DNA from: Nageia nagi | Lineage: Eukaryota; Pinophyta | DNA: 64,000 bases | Reading direction: 5' to 3' | NCBI GenBank assembly: GCA_050084985.1 | Contig: JBITNC010000001.1 | Location: 46,872,001-46,936,000 of the forward strand | Part shown: piece after piece, positions 12,601-24,497 of the stretch | Numbering within the stretch: the stretch's first letter is position 1 | How the letters are laid out: each line of letters starts with the position of its first letter | The notes under the pieces: generated by a model | What the model saw: only the letters and a program-made list of their open reading frames with translations | Database searches by the model: none | What the model was told of the DNA's origin: nothing | Made by a program: the position numbers and the translations under genes

Positions 12601-13009
12601 ATTATTGGCATTTCAACAATTTCAAATGTATATAACAAGCATATCATTAAAAATAACATGTTACATAATATTGATATTTCATAGATAAAAAATAAATTTT
12701 ATAAATATCATTTTTATTTGGAAGTACATATATATTAGCATATTATGAAAAATAACATTTATGAAAATATTTAATAAGACTCATATTAGTGTCATTTCGA
12801 AGTGGACAAGCATCAAATATAAATATATCAATTAAATCACAAATGACAAATGTAAAAACTACGTAGAATTTAGATAATATTTCATGAATTTGAAATAAAT
12901 TTTCATTTGGTTGCTTGATATTATTTCCATATGTATTTGAATTTTGAGGTACCTTCATATCATTATCTTCATTGTTTTGATCATTGTTATCATTAGTCTT
13001 ATTGATATT

Positions 13010-15386
13010 TCTTCTATCTACTAATGATTTCTAGTATGTCACTACTTTATCATATGGAAACTTATCAATATCATAAGAAGAGAAATATAATTATAAATTA
13101 TACTTTAGGTTTTGATCCAACCTATTTTGAAATTTATTTTTCACAAAAGATACTACATTAAACACTCTCTCATATTCCATTGATCCTAGAATCATTATTT
13201 GACATAGTTCATATAAACAAAAATACTCACTCATTGATTATTGTGAAATATAGTTGGGATACAATTTCTTTTATAAATGTATAATTGAACCTATTTGTGA
13301 TGAATCTATCAGCTTTGTATATAGGTCAACCATGGTAGTCCCAAAGAACCCTAATTGTTCAATCAACAATGTTTTGTTCAAAATACCTGATATATTCATT
13401 CCGACTATCTCAACCTCTTGTGAAAAATGATTAACAAGAACACCAATGTGTTTGGTAAATGATTGGCTAGTTGAACTACAGTCTAAAATAGAATCCCAAA
13501 ATAATGGGTTTACAATACCCATTACCTCAAGTAGATCATATATATGGAACCTTTCTCTTATTTCACTTACCATTGTATGTGATATGATCCTTAATTTTTT
13601 ATCTTATGTTACTACTAGCCAAATCAAATCTATTCATTGTTACAGACACCTTATGAAGTTCCTCTCTTGGTAATTCTATACATATTTCATAGTAATACAT
13701 AGGTATCTATTTTATATGAACACAAATACATAAATCTCTTGTAATATTTAATTTTAAAAAAATATTTGGATCTTTGTAGTTTGTAAGGACTTTCCAATAT
13801 TCAAATAATGGATCAAGAAAATTACTCTCACACAACCTATCAATCCGTAAGCAGATCTATTTTCTCATTCAAACAAAATCAATAATATAAATATGCCTTT
13901 CTTAAGCTAGTTTTATCATAAGGTTCATTTTGTATAACATAGGAAAAATACCACATAAAATAAGCAAAGTATCTAAATTTCTCATGTAGAAAAGCACATC
14001 TTTAGCTCTCTCTACTTCTCTTCCATTTTTGTACATAAACCCTATAAGAGATTGATACTTTTTAAACACTCTTTCAATAGGCTTATACATTGAAATCCAT
14101 AGTGTATCTATATCCTTTAACATCTTCCTACCATTTGTAATTCCTGTTGTAAACTCACTCTATAAATTATTTGGAACTATTCATAAAATAAGAATAAAGT
14201 TCATAGACTATATCTTCAACTTGCACAACATCATCATGTATACTCACAATCTTATAAGCTAGATTTAATCTATGTGCCATGCAATAAATGGGTGTTAAGT
14301 ATGGGGCTATTATTGTTTGAAGTCTTACACAAAGATCATTTCTATGCCCTTGTATTACAACAACACCATCAGAATTACAATAGCGCCATTAGATCCTACA
14401 CATATTAACTTTGTTGCAATTTCCAAATTGTCCATATTAGCAACTTCTTTTAAACTATTAATAACAAGATTGTAAATATTCTTAGCATTACACTTTTCTA
14501 CCATTTTGTGAAGTTTAAGCAGGTGTGGTTATCTCAAATGACCATCAAATATTTAAACATGCATGCATATCCAAGAAGTGTTATCAATGATAGTAACCTC
14601 ATCAAGTGATAATGAAATGAATTTTATTTTTTCACTTTTTGTCTAAGATCATCAATTTCTACTAGAGCCAAACATTTTGACATCTTCCAACCACTTCTAT
14701 TTGACCAATGAGCACTAGGAAGGTTTTGAATATTTGTAAGTTTGAATAAGGTCTTGTAATCAATGAAATCAATCATAGGTTTACCCTTTTTTAAAATTGT
14801 TAATATCACATAAAACTACAAGGCCGTAGAAACTAAAATTGTATTACATTATTTTTCAAACTGTGTAGTTATAGTTCCACCTATCTCTTCAAGTGTTTTT
14901 TGTTGATTCTAAAATTCAATACATTCATCATAATATCTTTTGAGTGCACAAGTTGAAGAATCCCTTTCTTTCCTCTCTTTTTTAATGCTTCTATCTTTAT
15001 CTTTAACTTGAATATATATTCTTCCATAATGTTTTTCAATTTTGTCCTTCTTAAGTTGCATTTTGCATTATTTATGTAATTTCCATGAACAAGAAATACA
15101 TCGACACTTTGTTATTGGATCATTACTATTTTTTTGGTTGTACTAGTTCAATAAAATCATATTTGGAAGACCATTAATCTTGAAATGATATTTCAATAGC
15201 CCACTTGTTGTAACTTTTCGTAATTCTATTACAAGAATGTGAACTACATAGAGTATGTGGGTCCTTTCTAGATTCATTATTTGGAGTATTCTCTACCCCA
15301 ATTTCAATTGAGTTAAAACCTAGAATATCATTCATGTACTGATCAACTAGAGGTTCATAAATTTCATCATCAAAAATATGTTCCAT
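13010..15386 (-). pseudogene. hAT-like transposase relic (DUF4371/ZNF862 type)
   Basis: hAT transposases excise and insert DNA via an RNase H-like core. Landmarks in order on the minus strand are: an acidic N-terminus (MEHIFDDEIYEPLVDQY) at 15386; a zinc-finger-like KCRCISCSWKLHK at about 15085-15125; GKPMIDFIDYKTLFK and HWSNRSGWKM at 14690-14780; and SLSLDEVTIIDNTSW (family SLDExTD..) at about 14570-14612. Next come KLICVGSNGA near 14400, PYLTPIYCMAHRLNLAY at about 14255-14305 (hallmark AHRxNL), and LLEVMGIVNPLFWDS at about 13500. The C-terminal dimerisation block ELCQIMILGSMEYERVFN and VKNKFQNRL lies at about 13120-13215. Stops and shifts break it, and no introns are seen. Family assignment is by motif recognition. 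Confidence 0.7.
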
Positions 15387-15869
15387 TTCATGTTATTAAG
15401 ATTCAAGATTTGCAGTATTTTCTGTATTGATAATTAATATATCAAATTTTGATATGATATTCATTATTTAAAATATTGTAAGAAAAAGATAGATTAGTAA
15501 GGCATCTAGAATTTGTCAATTTTCATTTGTAGTTTGTTGAGGTTTAGGATTTGTAGTATTTTTTGCATTAGCAAATAATCTATCAAATTAAGATTTTAAA
15601 TTCATAATTTCAAATGTTATATGAAGAAGAAAAATTAGTTATGTACCTGAAAGATGTCATTGCATTAATGCTTGAGATTAATTTAAAAAGTTAATTAATC
15701 TTCTTGTAGTAGAATTTTGGCCTCTCTTCCAATTAGCTTTTAATGTGATTTTACCTACCAAAAATAATATTAATGCCAACAATGAGATCTATAAAATTAT
15801 TTTCAAAAATAATTATTGGAATACAAAATAAAATTCACCTTATTTAGGCATATGTACAATGAATACTAA

Positions 15870-16035
15870 TCAAGCATCTAGAGGGAGAAGTCAAGCATCT
15901 AAAGAAAGAGGTCGAGCATCTAGAGAGAGAAGTCGAGAGTTTGCAGGGAGAAGTTGAGCATCTATAGGGAGAATTTGACCATCTATGGAGAAGTCGAGCA
16001 TCTCAAGGAGTAATCAAGTGTCTTTCAAATGTGCA
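15870..16035. repeat. Right motif array, about 21-bp units
   Basis: About seven or eight units of the form GTCGAGCATCTAGAGAGAGA lie 5' of the minus-strand transposase. The core AGTCGAGCATCT is the reverse complement of AGATGCTCGACT in the left array. It is followed near 16060 by CAGGGCGATTTGC, which resembles a hAT terminus but points the wrong way to close this element. Confidence 0.65.
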
Positions 16036-16587
16036 TTTTTTTCCTTGGAGGATCTACTACCAGGGCGATTTGCTTGAGCAAAATTTTAAAAAAATTATAA
16101 AATATAAGCAACTAGGTACAAATTTGATGGGGGTATTACTTGGCTAATTTATATAAAATATGCATTGAAGATATAAAATTTTAGCTAGCTGAACAAGGAA
16201 AAAAATAAACCCAAAAAAATTAGGCTAGTAGGGCTTGAGCTGATGGGCCCAAAAATAGCAAATTAAAAATCCTTAAAATCATGAATTTGCTATAAATTGG
16301 TGCTATGCATTTCCCTAATGATAATATCTACGTCATGCATGAGCTATTCATAGGCTATGTGTGTCATGATTCATTGATCTTTTAAACTTCATATTTGAAA
16401 GATAAAATTACCTCGAGCAAAGTATATCAAATCCAAAGATAAGTATTTGATCATGCCTGGTAATTGCATATATTCCTATATCTGTTGTCATAATATCTCA
16501 ATTGGTATTTTGTAGTGCAATAGTTTTTTGTTTAATCACAATTCATTATTTAAAAACTACAACTACAAGCAATAATATATAGTATAT

Positions 16588-17170
16588 GGTTAGTGCAAGA
16601 AATTGAGTTCTTTTTATAGCCCAAAAGTGGACATGTTTTCTTTGATTTTTAGATTTGGTCATAATTGATCTTAAAATTTGAATCCCATAAACATGGAATC
16701 TTGAAAAATGTCACTAAGGTGAAAATGTAGTGCTCGAAGTATAATTTTAAAATATGTAATTTCTTCCAATACCTAAATGATAAAAATAAAATGTTGATAG
16801 TCATGTATAAAACCACTTTTTAAAATATATTGTTTTAGGACCATAACATGCATGTTTCTGGAACACATAATTTAATGTAAATTTAAGTATTTTTGAAACT
16901 CGTTTTAGGAAAAGATGATTAAGACACTCAAGATTGATGAGAATATTTTCATAATTTTTTCATGAATATTTTTTTTATTAATTTTTATTGTCCCTAAGTT
17001 CTTATGTCCAACATGCATAATTTGACCTAAAGCTATCCTTTTTTCAAATTTTTGATTTAATAGAGAAATATTTGTAGATTGATGACATAATTTTTTTTTC
17101 ATAATTCTAAAAAAAAATGTTATTCAAAAAATAAAGGAACCTGCTTTTTCATGTTTATGGATAATTTTTA
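16588..17170. repeat. Truncated copy of the TIR element found at 51.8-52.8 kb
   Basis: Begins GGTTAGTGCAAG, which matches the terminal inverted repeat of the element at 51,849-52,802, and keeps its order of words. Examples are CCAAAAGTGG, GGTCATAATTGATC, TTTAGGACCATAAC, ATAATTTGACCTAAA, and TTTTTTTTCATAATTCTAAA near 17,090. It holds one copy of the internal segment of about 325 bp, where the other copy has two. I found no closing TIR, so the right end is lost or diverged. Confidence 0.6.
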
Positions 17171-17439
17171 TTGAAAATTAAGTAAAAATTAGAAACCGTA
17201 ATCCAATTCTTATAAAAAATACGTATTTGAAATTCACACTCTCTCATATGTAATTGGTTAAAATTTTATGAAAAATTTTGCAAAACAATTTGTCAACACA
17301 TGTGCTGAAAGTTAAGATTTTTCCGTTGTCATTACCATTTCCATTGCCATGTAGTTGTAGGTCAAAGCTAAGGGGTGGCTAAGGGTTGGAATCCCATACC
17401 TTTTCCCAAGCCAAAAAATGAGTCAAAATATAAGGCTAA

Positions 17440-17760
17440 TTCAAAATAAAGTAGAATGCTATTTCATTTTGAAATAAAATTTCATTTAGAAAGCTATTTC
17501 ATTTGAAATGCTATTTTGTTTCATAACGAAATAACATTTCATATATGACCATTACTAATAAAATGTTGTAGTTTTCATTGGAAAAGTTGTAGTTTTATGA
17601 AACATTATGTCGTCATGAAACGATATAACATTTCATTAATATTTTTAATAACAAAATATCATTCTGTACAAAATGAAATATCATTTAGGATTCAGGCTTG
17701 GACCTCGTACCTAAATGAAATCTCTTTTAATACAAAATAAAATGTTGTTTTGCTCCACAT
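17440..17760. repeat. Patch of repeated ATTTCAT/ATGAAAT words
   Basis: Short words such as GAAATAAAATTTCAT, GAAATGCTATTTTG, GAAATAACATTTCAT and CGATATAACATTTCATT recur every 15-40 bp in both orientations over about 300 bp. They could form hairpins. No coding signal is seen. This is probably a decayed cluster of palindromic short repeats. Confidence 0.45.
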
Positions 17761-18615
17761 TTTTCCAAGTACAAAAATGGCCACTCTAAATGGACCCAAC
17801 TTCATGCTTTGACCCTATACATAAACATAAAAAAGGAATCTCTTCAAGATATTACTAAGTGTATATAAACTAAAATCCTTTAAATATAAATATACATATA
17901 TTATTTACTCATATTATCAACATGATTTTTCAATATAACCCCTCTTTTATTACTTCATCTAGTTAATATTTAATATCTTAGAGAATAGCTTCAATTTTAT
18001 TCCCATTGTACCATACTTTGATAATAATTGCTTATGTTGTGCTTAATAGCTAATGCTACGCATGTGGCCACTTTGATCTTCATATATTGTTTTATCTTAA
18101 GTTTATAAGTCACTTTAGTTTAGGGTTCAAGATTAATATAAGTATACCATATTAAAATAACTCTTTATTCCAACTCCACCTTATTCTAATAATACTAATT
18201 ATGGGCTATCATGTTCTCTCTCCTCCAAAGGCTTTTTTGATGATGAAGGTCAATCTTCCTCCTATAGGGGATTGTTAATTTCATGAATATGAGGTGTGAA
18301 TTCCAAAAATTGCTCTAATATGGGTATCATTAATAATCCAAGTTTTAATTGTCTTGAGTACAATCTAATTAGCTTCCATAGAAAAGTAAAAACATGTGGG
18401 GAGAAAGACAAGATTATTAAACCATAGATTTGACACGTAAATAAAATATATGATTATTTATTTATAAATTGTATTTCTATGTGCCAAATACCATTTATTC
18501 TCTTATTAATTAGAAATAGATATCCAAATATCTCTCACAACTATTAAATATAATCAATTATATGAAAATTTGGATACTAAAAGGACATTTGATCTCATTC
18601 AATCATTCCTTGATT

Positions 18616-18796
18616 AAAATCATTGGTAAAAATGTCCACCCGTGTCAAGGGACTTGGGTATATAAGGGAATGGGAGGCCCACGTTCAAATCTCTTAGCCC
18701 CTGCACGGTAGGAAATGTTAAAGGAGTTTAAATACCCTTCTCTGAAATATAAAAAGGGGTTTACCAATATTGAAAAAAAAAAATCATTGATAAAAA
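18616..18796 (+). mobile_element. tRNA-derived SINE with poly(A) tail and TSD
   Basis: A body of about 140 bp (from 18633) ends in an A-run at 18773-18783. It is flanked by near-identical direct repeats: AAAATCATTGGTAAAAA at 18616-18632 and AAAATCATTGATAAAAA at about 18780-18796. Inside, CGTTCAAATCTC (about 18673-18684) resembles a tRNA B box (GGTTCGANTCC). The A box is poorly preserved. Length, A-tail and target duplication fit a plant SINE, which is moved by LINE enzymes such as those elsewhere in this window. Family membership is not established. Confidence 0.6.
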
Positions 18797-18799
18797 AGA

Positions 18800-19615
18800 A
18801 AATATTATGATGTGGAACTATTGGAATACAATCATCCAGGACTCTTAGAAAAATCACCACAAAAGTGAGTCACCAATCTTGTCTTTCAAATGATATGAAT
18901 GTTAATGAATTATGTATATCATAGACAATATTTTAGTTTGTATGTCCTTTTCATTAAAATGAACAAATAGATCAGCATGCACTTCCAAAAAATCATATCA
19001 TGCTTAAATTTGAGAACTTATCAAAATGTTATATTTGTTATTATTATTTATAGAAGAAGGCTATCCAACCTCCTAAACACCTCCCTTTGTACACATACGC
19101 TCCAATGAAAACATGACACATAATATAAAAATAAATATTTAGAAGATTTAACAACCTTCTCCTTTTTTTACATTATTTAATATATTAATATTCATCTAAA
19201 TTTTATGCAAAAATAATATAATCACAACTAACCTTCATAAAATTAACTGCCATGACACAAAAGATCTAACTTTTTCCACATTATGTACTAATTACATGGG
19301 TGGAGACCAAATAAAGCAATGGATCCTTAGCAAGTACTATGGATAGAAATGATCTTAGTTCCCCAACACTAAGAGAAGTCAAATACTACTTCCCTAACCA
19401 TTATGGACACAAATCATCAAAATTCTAAACCGGGACTCCACACAATGGTACCATCATCAAGTCACTACTATAATACTATTCCTCATCATATGTCCACGTC
19501 AGCATGACGCACTAATGCAACCTTAATTTTTACCTCCTTAATTATTCAAAATTATGAAATTAGTTACCTTCCACTTTAACGTACAACCAGTTCTAGTCAG
19601 GAGCATCAAATAATT
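18800..19615. other. AT-rich spacer, nothing recognised
   Basis: No motif, repeat or coding texture was recognised between the SINE and the GC-rich patch. Confidence 0.4.
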
Positions 19616-19619
19616 TTTG

Positions 19620-19960
19620 AAAGCTTTATGGTCACATGGCGCGTCTACGTCATTGCGGCGTGTGGGGGCTAGCGCAGCGGTTAGCGCCGTTTTTTCCGCC
19701 CGTAAAAGATCCAGCCTCGTGGTCACATGGCCCGATCTCGTACGCCCTTGGAAGCGACAAGGAGAGGGGATGGGAATAAAAGGGCAAAAAGGGTTAAAAC
19801 AAAGATTCGGAATGGCCCACCTAGTTTATTTTATTTTCAAGACGTCTTTTCCAGCAAAAGGAATTTGAGTCTATTTTCCTCAAAGGCTAAGGAACAAGTT
19901 ACCACTTTTTCTATTGTAGGGATGTGGGGGGGCCTCCTGTCGTGTCTCTATTTATGGGAT
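19620..19960. other. GC-rich patch with a tRNA A-box-like word
   Basis: Roughly 19,625-19,790 is much richer in G+C and CpG than its surroundings (for example GTCATTGCGGCGTGTGGGGG). TAGCGCAGCGGTTA near 19,670 fits the tRNA/SINE A-box consensus, but it runs directly into TTTTTT, a Pol III stop, and no B box follows. Short open frames exist on both strands without recognisable product. It could be a promoter or CpG-rich first exon relic, or a truncated SINE head. Confidence 0.3.
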
Positions 19961-20339
19961 GTCTACTCATGCCAGATTTTGGCGAATATATTGCTCATAA
20001 TTATCTTATTTTTTAAAGGAGTTGGCCACCCATTTTAGTATATTTTGGGGAGAATTTGGACTAATGTCACATCTCTTGAGAAGCAAGGTAGCCTCTCTCC
20101 TCTAATGGTCTCCCTCTCTCCTTTGTCTCATGTGAGGGAGATTAAGATTCAGATAATATTATAGCTACACGTGCATTGGAGATGCTCATAAGCTTTATCT
20201 TAGATTATACCTTGAGTGCAAGTTTTGGTGAGAAGATCACATCAAATTCCTTATTCCCCCTTTAAAAATTGGTATTCTTGGTCTCCAACCTTTGTTTCGA
20301 GGAGATTCCATTAGTTTCATGCTTTCTCCTCCTCAATAA

Positions 20340-20800
20340 ACAATTAATAATGGGGATGAGTTTATAATACATGGCTTTATGGAGATTCCAAGTTAATTCC
20401 ATGCTTACTCAAGTAGGAAGAGGAATAAATTCATAATATATAGCTCTATGGATATTATAAAAAGAAATATGTATGATAGAAAATATTTATAAATTTATTA
20501 AAAGAAAAGATAACAGGATTTGTTTAGATTTTCATGTAAAAGATGAGGGATGAATTCATAATGTATGGTTCTATAGATATGATAAAAAGAAATGTGTATA
20601 ATAGAAAATGTCTTTATATCTATCAAAAGAGGAGATAAAAGGATTTGTTTACATGTTCATGTAAAAGATGAGGGATGAATTCATAATATATGGTTTTTTG
20701 GATATGATAAAAGGAAATATGTATGATAGAAAATGTTTGTATATTTATCAAAAGAAGAGATAAGAATATTTGTTTAGATGTTCATGTAAAAGAGCATGCC
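20340..20800. repeat. 125-bp tandem repeat, three copies plus a partial one
   Basis: The word GAATTCATAATATATGG (or a close variant) occurs with its TCATAAT at 20431, 20556 and 20681, exactly 125 bp apart. Each is followed by ATATGATAAAAAGAAAT, GATAGAAAATGTTT and GGATTTGTTTAGATGTTCATG. A partial unit precedes the first at about 20,350. No coding content is seen. Confidence 0.75.
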
Positions 20801-21740
20801 TAATTGAGGATAGTGGTCATAGGGTTTTATGTATATCATAGTTCTAATATTAATCTATAACTTTATTTATTTAATTTTATAATTTCACCTCTAAAATTAT
20901 TATGTATAAAATGTTAAAGATTCAATTGCATATCTAATATTTTATGGGGGATCTCAAACCTTAAGGTAATATGTTAGTCTTTTCAATGTTTAGTCTTATA
21001 CCTTTAAATTATAAATAATATCAAAATATAAAATTATAGAACATCAATAATATCAAAAGAATGTAATATGTAATAAGATCTCAAAAGAATATTGCATGAC
21101 TTAGAAGAACCCTTATGTAAGTGACTTACCTTTTTAGACAACTTATCTTTGGAGAAATGGTCTTGATAACATCTAAAAAATGACAACGATTTAAACTAAA
21201 ATTCTATTTATCTCTTGTGCTATATATATAGGCTACTCCTATCCTCCAACCAATTTGATAATATATTCTAGCGTTTATACCTCAAATCAACGAAAACTAG
21301 ACATGTTGGATGAATTAGGTCCAAAGTTAGCTAGATTCAAGCATCCATTACCAATCCAAGCCTATTGCAACAGTTTCTAACCATTTGTAAATGTGGTCCA
21401 CAAATGATATATGCCTAAGGTATTTCTCGAATTTGATATATATAATGAAAATATAAGAATTTTGCTTTGGTGAATGGGCACAATGGTTAAGATCAACCCA
21501 TGAGATCATTTGAAAAAACCTTTCATATGCTCTTATGACTACTCATTAAATATTTATCTACTTGAACTAATACACATTTTTAGCATTTGCTTTTATTAAA
21601 TTATAAGGGTTGGTTCAAGGGTTTTTTTAAGCATGATTCCCCAAAAAATGCTATTTTTAGGATTTCTAAAATAATTTGAGGAGTAGAATGTTTTCTAAAT
21701 CACTAAAATTTATAGTAGGAAATTTTGTTCCCTAGTTAAA
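20800..21740. other. AT-rich spacer before Copia B
   Basis: Nothing recognised. The 5 bp ending this stretch (TTAAA, 21736-21740) are the left target-site duplication of Copia B. Confidence 0.4.
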
Positions 21741-22238
21741 TGTTGGAATGTATAGTGCATTATTGTAAAGGTTTTGTAATAATCTTCTATGTAAGTTCAC
21801 TAATACTTAAGGGTATCATTTGATATCTTAAGTATTTAAGTGAATATAATAATGTAGCTTGTCCTACACTCCATGTCATGAGCATGCCCCTTGGGTAAAA
21901 GAATGTACATGTCATACTTTTGCACATTGGATAAAAGGGTGATCTAAAGAGGGATTTTGGCCTATAAATAGAAATTTCCCTCTTTGTGATTACACACCAA
22001 TTTGTGGAGTAAAGCTATGCTATAGGATAGTTTTTAGGAGATGAGTTAGGAGAATTGTAAGAGTTTATATTTGAGATTAAGAGAGATCTAGTTAGTGGAT
22101 GTACTCCTAGTTGAAGGAACCACTTAAATCTTGTGTTTTTTTTGTGAGATTGCTTTATGAGTTTGTTAGATGTGTATTGTGATCTTTCATGTGATCTTGG
22201 GAGTTTAGAGTTGTTCATGTTATAGTTCAATTCTCTCA
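21741..22238 (+). repeat. Copia B 5' LTR
   Basis: 498 bp, TG...CA ends. A TATA box (TATAAATA) lies at 21963-21970. The downstream words GTTAGTGGATGTACTCC and GAACCACTTA are shared with the LTRs of A and C, while most U3 sequence is not. Provides promoter and polyadenylation functions for the element. Confidence 0.95.
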
Positions 22239-22239
22239 T

Positions 22240-22254
22240 TTGGTATCAGAGCAC
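22240..22254 (+). promoter_or_regulatory. Primer-binding site of Copia B
   Basis: TTGGTATCAGAGCACC begins 2 bp after the 5' LTR. TGGTATCAGAGC is the perfect complement of the 3' end of plant initiator tRNA-Met, the standard primer of plant Copia elements. Confidence 0.9.
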
Positions 22255-24497
22255 CTTGGAGGCTCCTCTTCATATCTTTGGGTAGAAGCTCATCTTTAAC
22301 TTGGAGGTCTTCATTCCTCATTCTACACATCGTTATTGAGGTAAAATCAAGAGAAGGTATAAAGTCCTTCCTTCTTGATTATTTGATGGATTATTGATTT
22401 ATTATACTAACATATACATTATATGATTTTTTCTAGTTATTAGGCAATTTCTCTACTAACATTATTGAGAAAGTATTACTTGTTAGAAATTGCTCATGAT
22501 TTTTTTTTGACAACTTTGCAAAAATTGTATCATATACTATGTTTAGTTTATAATATTATGGTACAATTTTGTATTTCATTTTTTTGGTAATTGTATATTT
22601 TTTTTACAAATTGTATTTTCTTGTAATAAATTATACTTTTTACAAAAAGGAAGAAAATGTGAATTATTTTGTATAAAAATATAAATAGGAAAAATAAAAG
22701 GATTTGTTATATATTCATAAAAAAAGGAGGAATTTTTTTTTCATTATTCTTCCTCCCAAAAGTTTGTATTATTAAATAAAAATATGAGTGGCAGCCACCT
22801 CCAACAGTGCCATCACCCAATCTTTTTTTAGTCGCCTTTTTTGTAACCTTTTATTTTCATGTGCCATCATGGGAGCTTTGCAACCTTTGTCATTATTAAG
22901 CATGTGCTTTCGTGGGTGCCTTGGTTCCAAATCTTCAACCTTTGCCTAAGTTTGTTGTCCCTCCATTATTGCCAGGCAAAGAAATCCAACTCTGTAACCT
23001 TTACCTAAGTTTGTTGTCCCTTCATGATCACTAGGAAAAGAAGTTGACTCTGCAACATTTTCCTTGTTTGACCTGTAATCTCTGTGCAATTTGAAACTTA
23101 TCACTCTATGCAATCTTTTTTCTTGACCTTATGTAGTGCATTATTTTACCTAATGTGGACCCCACATGGCCCTTATGTGGCTATTTTGTTTTTACCTTGG
23201 CTCTTGTGCGGCCCTTGTGTGGATATTCTCTTGACCTTGGCTCTTATGTGGCCCTTATGCGGCTATTTTTTTGACCTTGCATGGCCTCCTTTCACCTTAT
23301 GACCACATTTATACTTGTGTCACTCTCATGGCCACTTTGATCTCTACTTTTTCCTTGCTCCTCAGTCAAATTGACATTTGGTGACCTCCTTCCATAGCAT
23401 CTCTCAAGAACTTTGCAGCCTCCTTAGCCATTGGTTCCTCTACCTTCTCTCTACTGTGGCCTCTTCTAACCTCCTCATGGGCTGCCTACTCTTATCTAAC
23501 CCCTGCTTCTCTCCTCTATGTGTAGAGCTTTTCTTTTCCATGCATACTCAGAGTCCTCCCTCCTCCATTTACCCTACGCAGGCTCCATGCTATAATTTTT
23601 TTATTGTTATTCAAAAGAGGGGTACTCACTTTATTTATTATTTACCTTGATATCCCTCTCCATTTTTTTTTAAATGACCAATAGTTGTTGGGCATTTAAT
23701 TTTTCTTTACTTGCAAGTCTTGTTCTTTAGGAGCATTATTGCTTATAAAGTATACTTTTTTTTGCTTACTTACAAGCCTTTTTTTACTAAATGCATTTAG
23801 AAGTACTTATACTCCACCCTTAAAGATTTGCAATGATGATACTTTAGAGTATATAGATGGTCAAACATGCATCATTACTTTTTAAATGCTATCTTACTTT
23901 TTAGAAAAATGTAGCAAATAAAGGCATTTTTTTAATATAATTTTAATTTGCCTTAATAAATACTTCTATGTATGACAATTTACTTAGGCAAAATGATCAA
24001 TAGTAGTAAATTTGACACATTTAAAGGTTTTTTTTTTTTCCTAAAGGAAATAATACCATTTTATTGGAAATTTTTTAAATAAAAGGGAAATTGCTTTGTA
24101 TATTAGAATGATCACATACTTAGAAGCTAATTTTTTATACAAGTATGTTTTTAACTACTAAGTTAAAATTGTAAGCTATATTTAGGGTTAGAACTTTAAG
24201 TAAAAAAAGGGGGGGGGGGAATTTATACTTTTTTTTATAGCATGTTAGATAAAATATTGCATGTTTTAGAACTTAAATTTTTATAATGCATGCTTATGAT
24301 TAGTACTTATGCTTAGTACTTAAAATTTTAAGTTAATAATGCAAGCTTAGGAATTAATTTAAATGTTAGGACTTAGATTTTTGAAGTCAATGATGCATGC
24401 TTATTATTTAAAAATTTTAAGTTATAATGCAATTTACTTCCTTATGCAAAATGGATTTGTGCAAAATTAAGAATAACATAAAGATGTCCTTTAGGGG
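22255..24497 (+). other. Copia B leader, 5' part
   Basis: Non-coding leader. It contains a tandem duplication of about 59 bp at about 22,940-23,070 (word CCTAAGTTTGTTGTCCCT twice), a repeat of about 41 bp at about 23,163-23,290 (CCCTTATGTGGCTATTT, CTTGACCTTGGCTCTTATG), T-rich stretches, and an A7-G11 run at 24,202-24,219. Open frames across it look like by-products. It stops where element A inserted. Confidence 0.6.

Larger units (their letters stand above)
8710..16035. mobile_element. Candidate two-gene DNA transposon with inverted terminal motif arrays
   Basis: Two convergent decayed genes (9913-12087 plus; 13010-15386 minus) are bracketed by short-motif arrays at 8710-9570 and 15870-16035. 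The left array carries AGATGCTCGACT on the plus strand. The right array carries the same core in reverse orientation (GTCGAGCATCT). Each array sits at the 5' side of its neighbouring gene, and a third array lies between the two 3' ends. This layout is what is known for subterminal transposase-binding repeats of plant hAT and CACTA elements. The minus gene is a hAT-like transposase, which supports the idea. I could not find matching terminal inverted repeats or a target duplication, so the limits are provisional and the unity of the element is inference. Confidence 0.45.

Noticed and set aside
16060-16085. CAGGGCGATTTGC as a hAT terminal inverted repeat
   Set aside because: It points rightward, so it cannot close the 8.7-16 kb element, and I found no partner CCCTG end.
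19538-20038. Short frames on both strands in the GC-rich patch as host genes
   Set aside because: No motif, no splice structure and overlapping frames; the openness reflects base composition.
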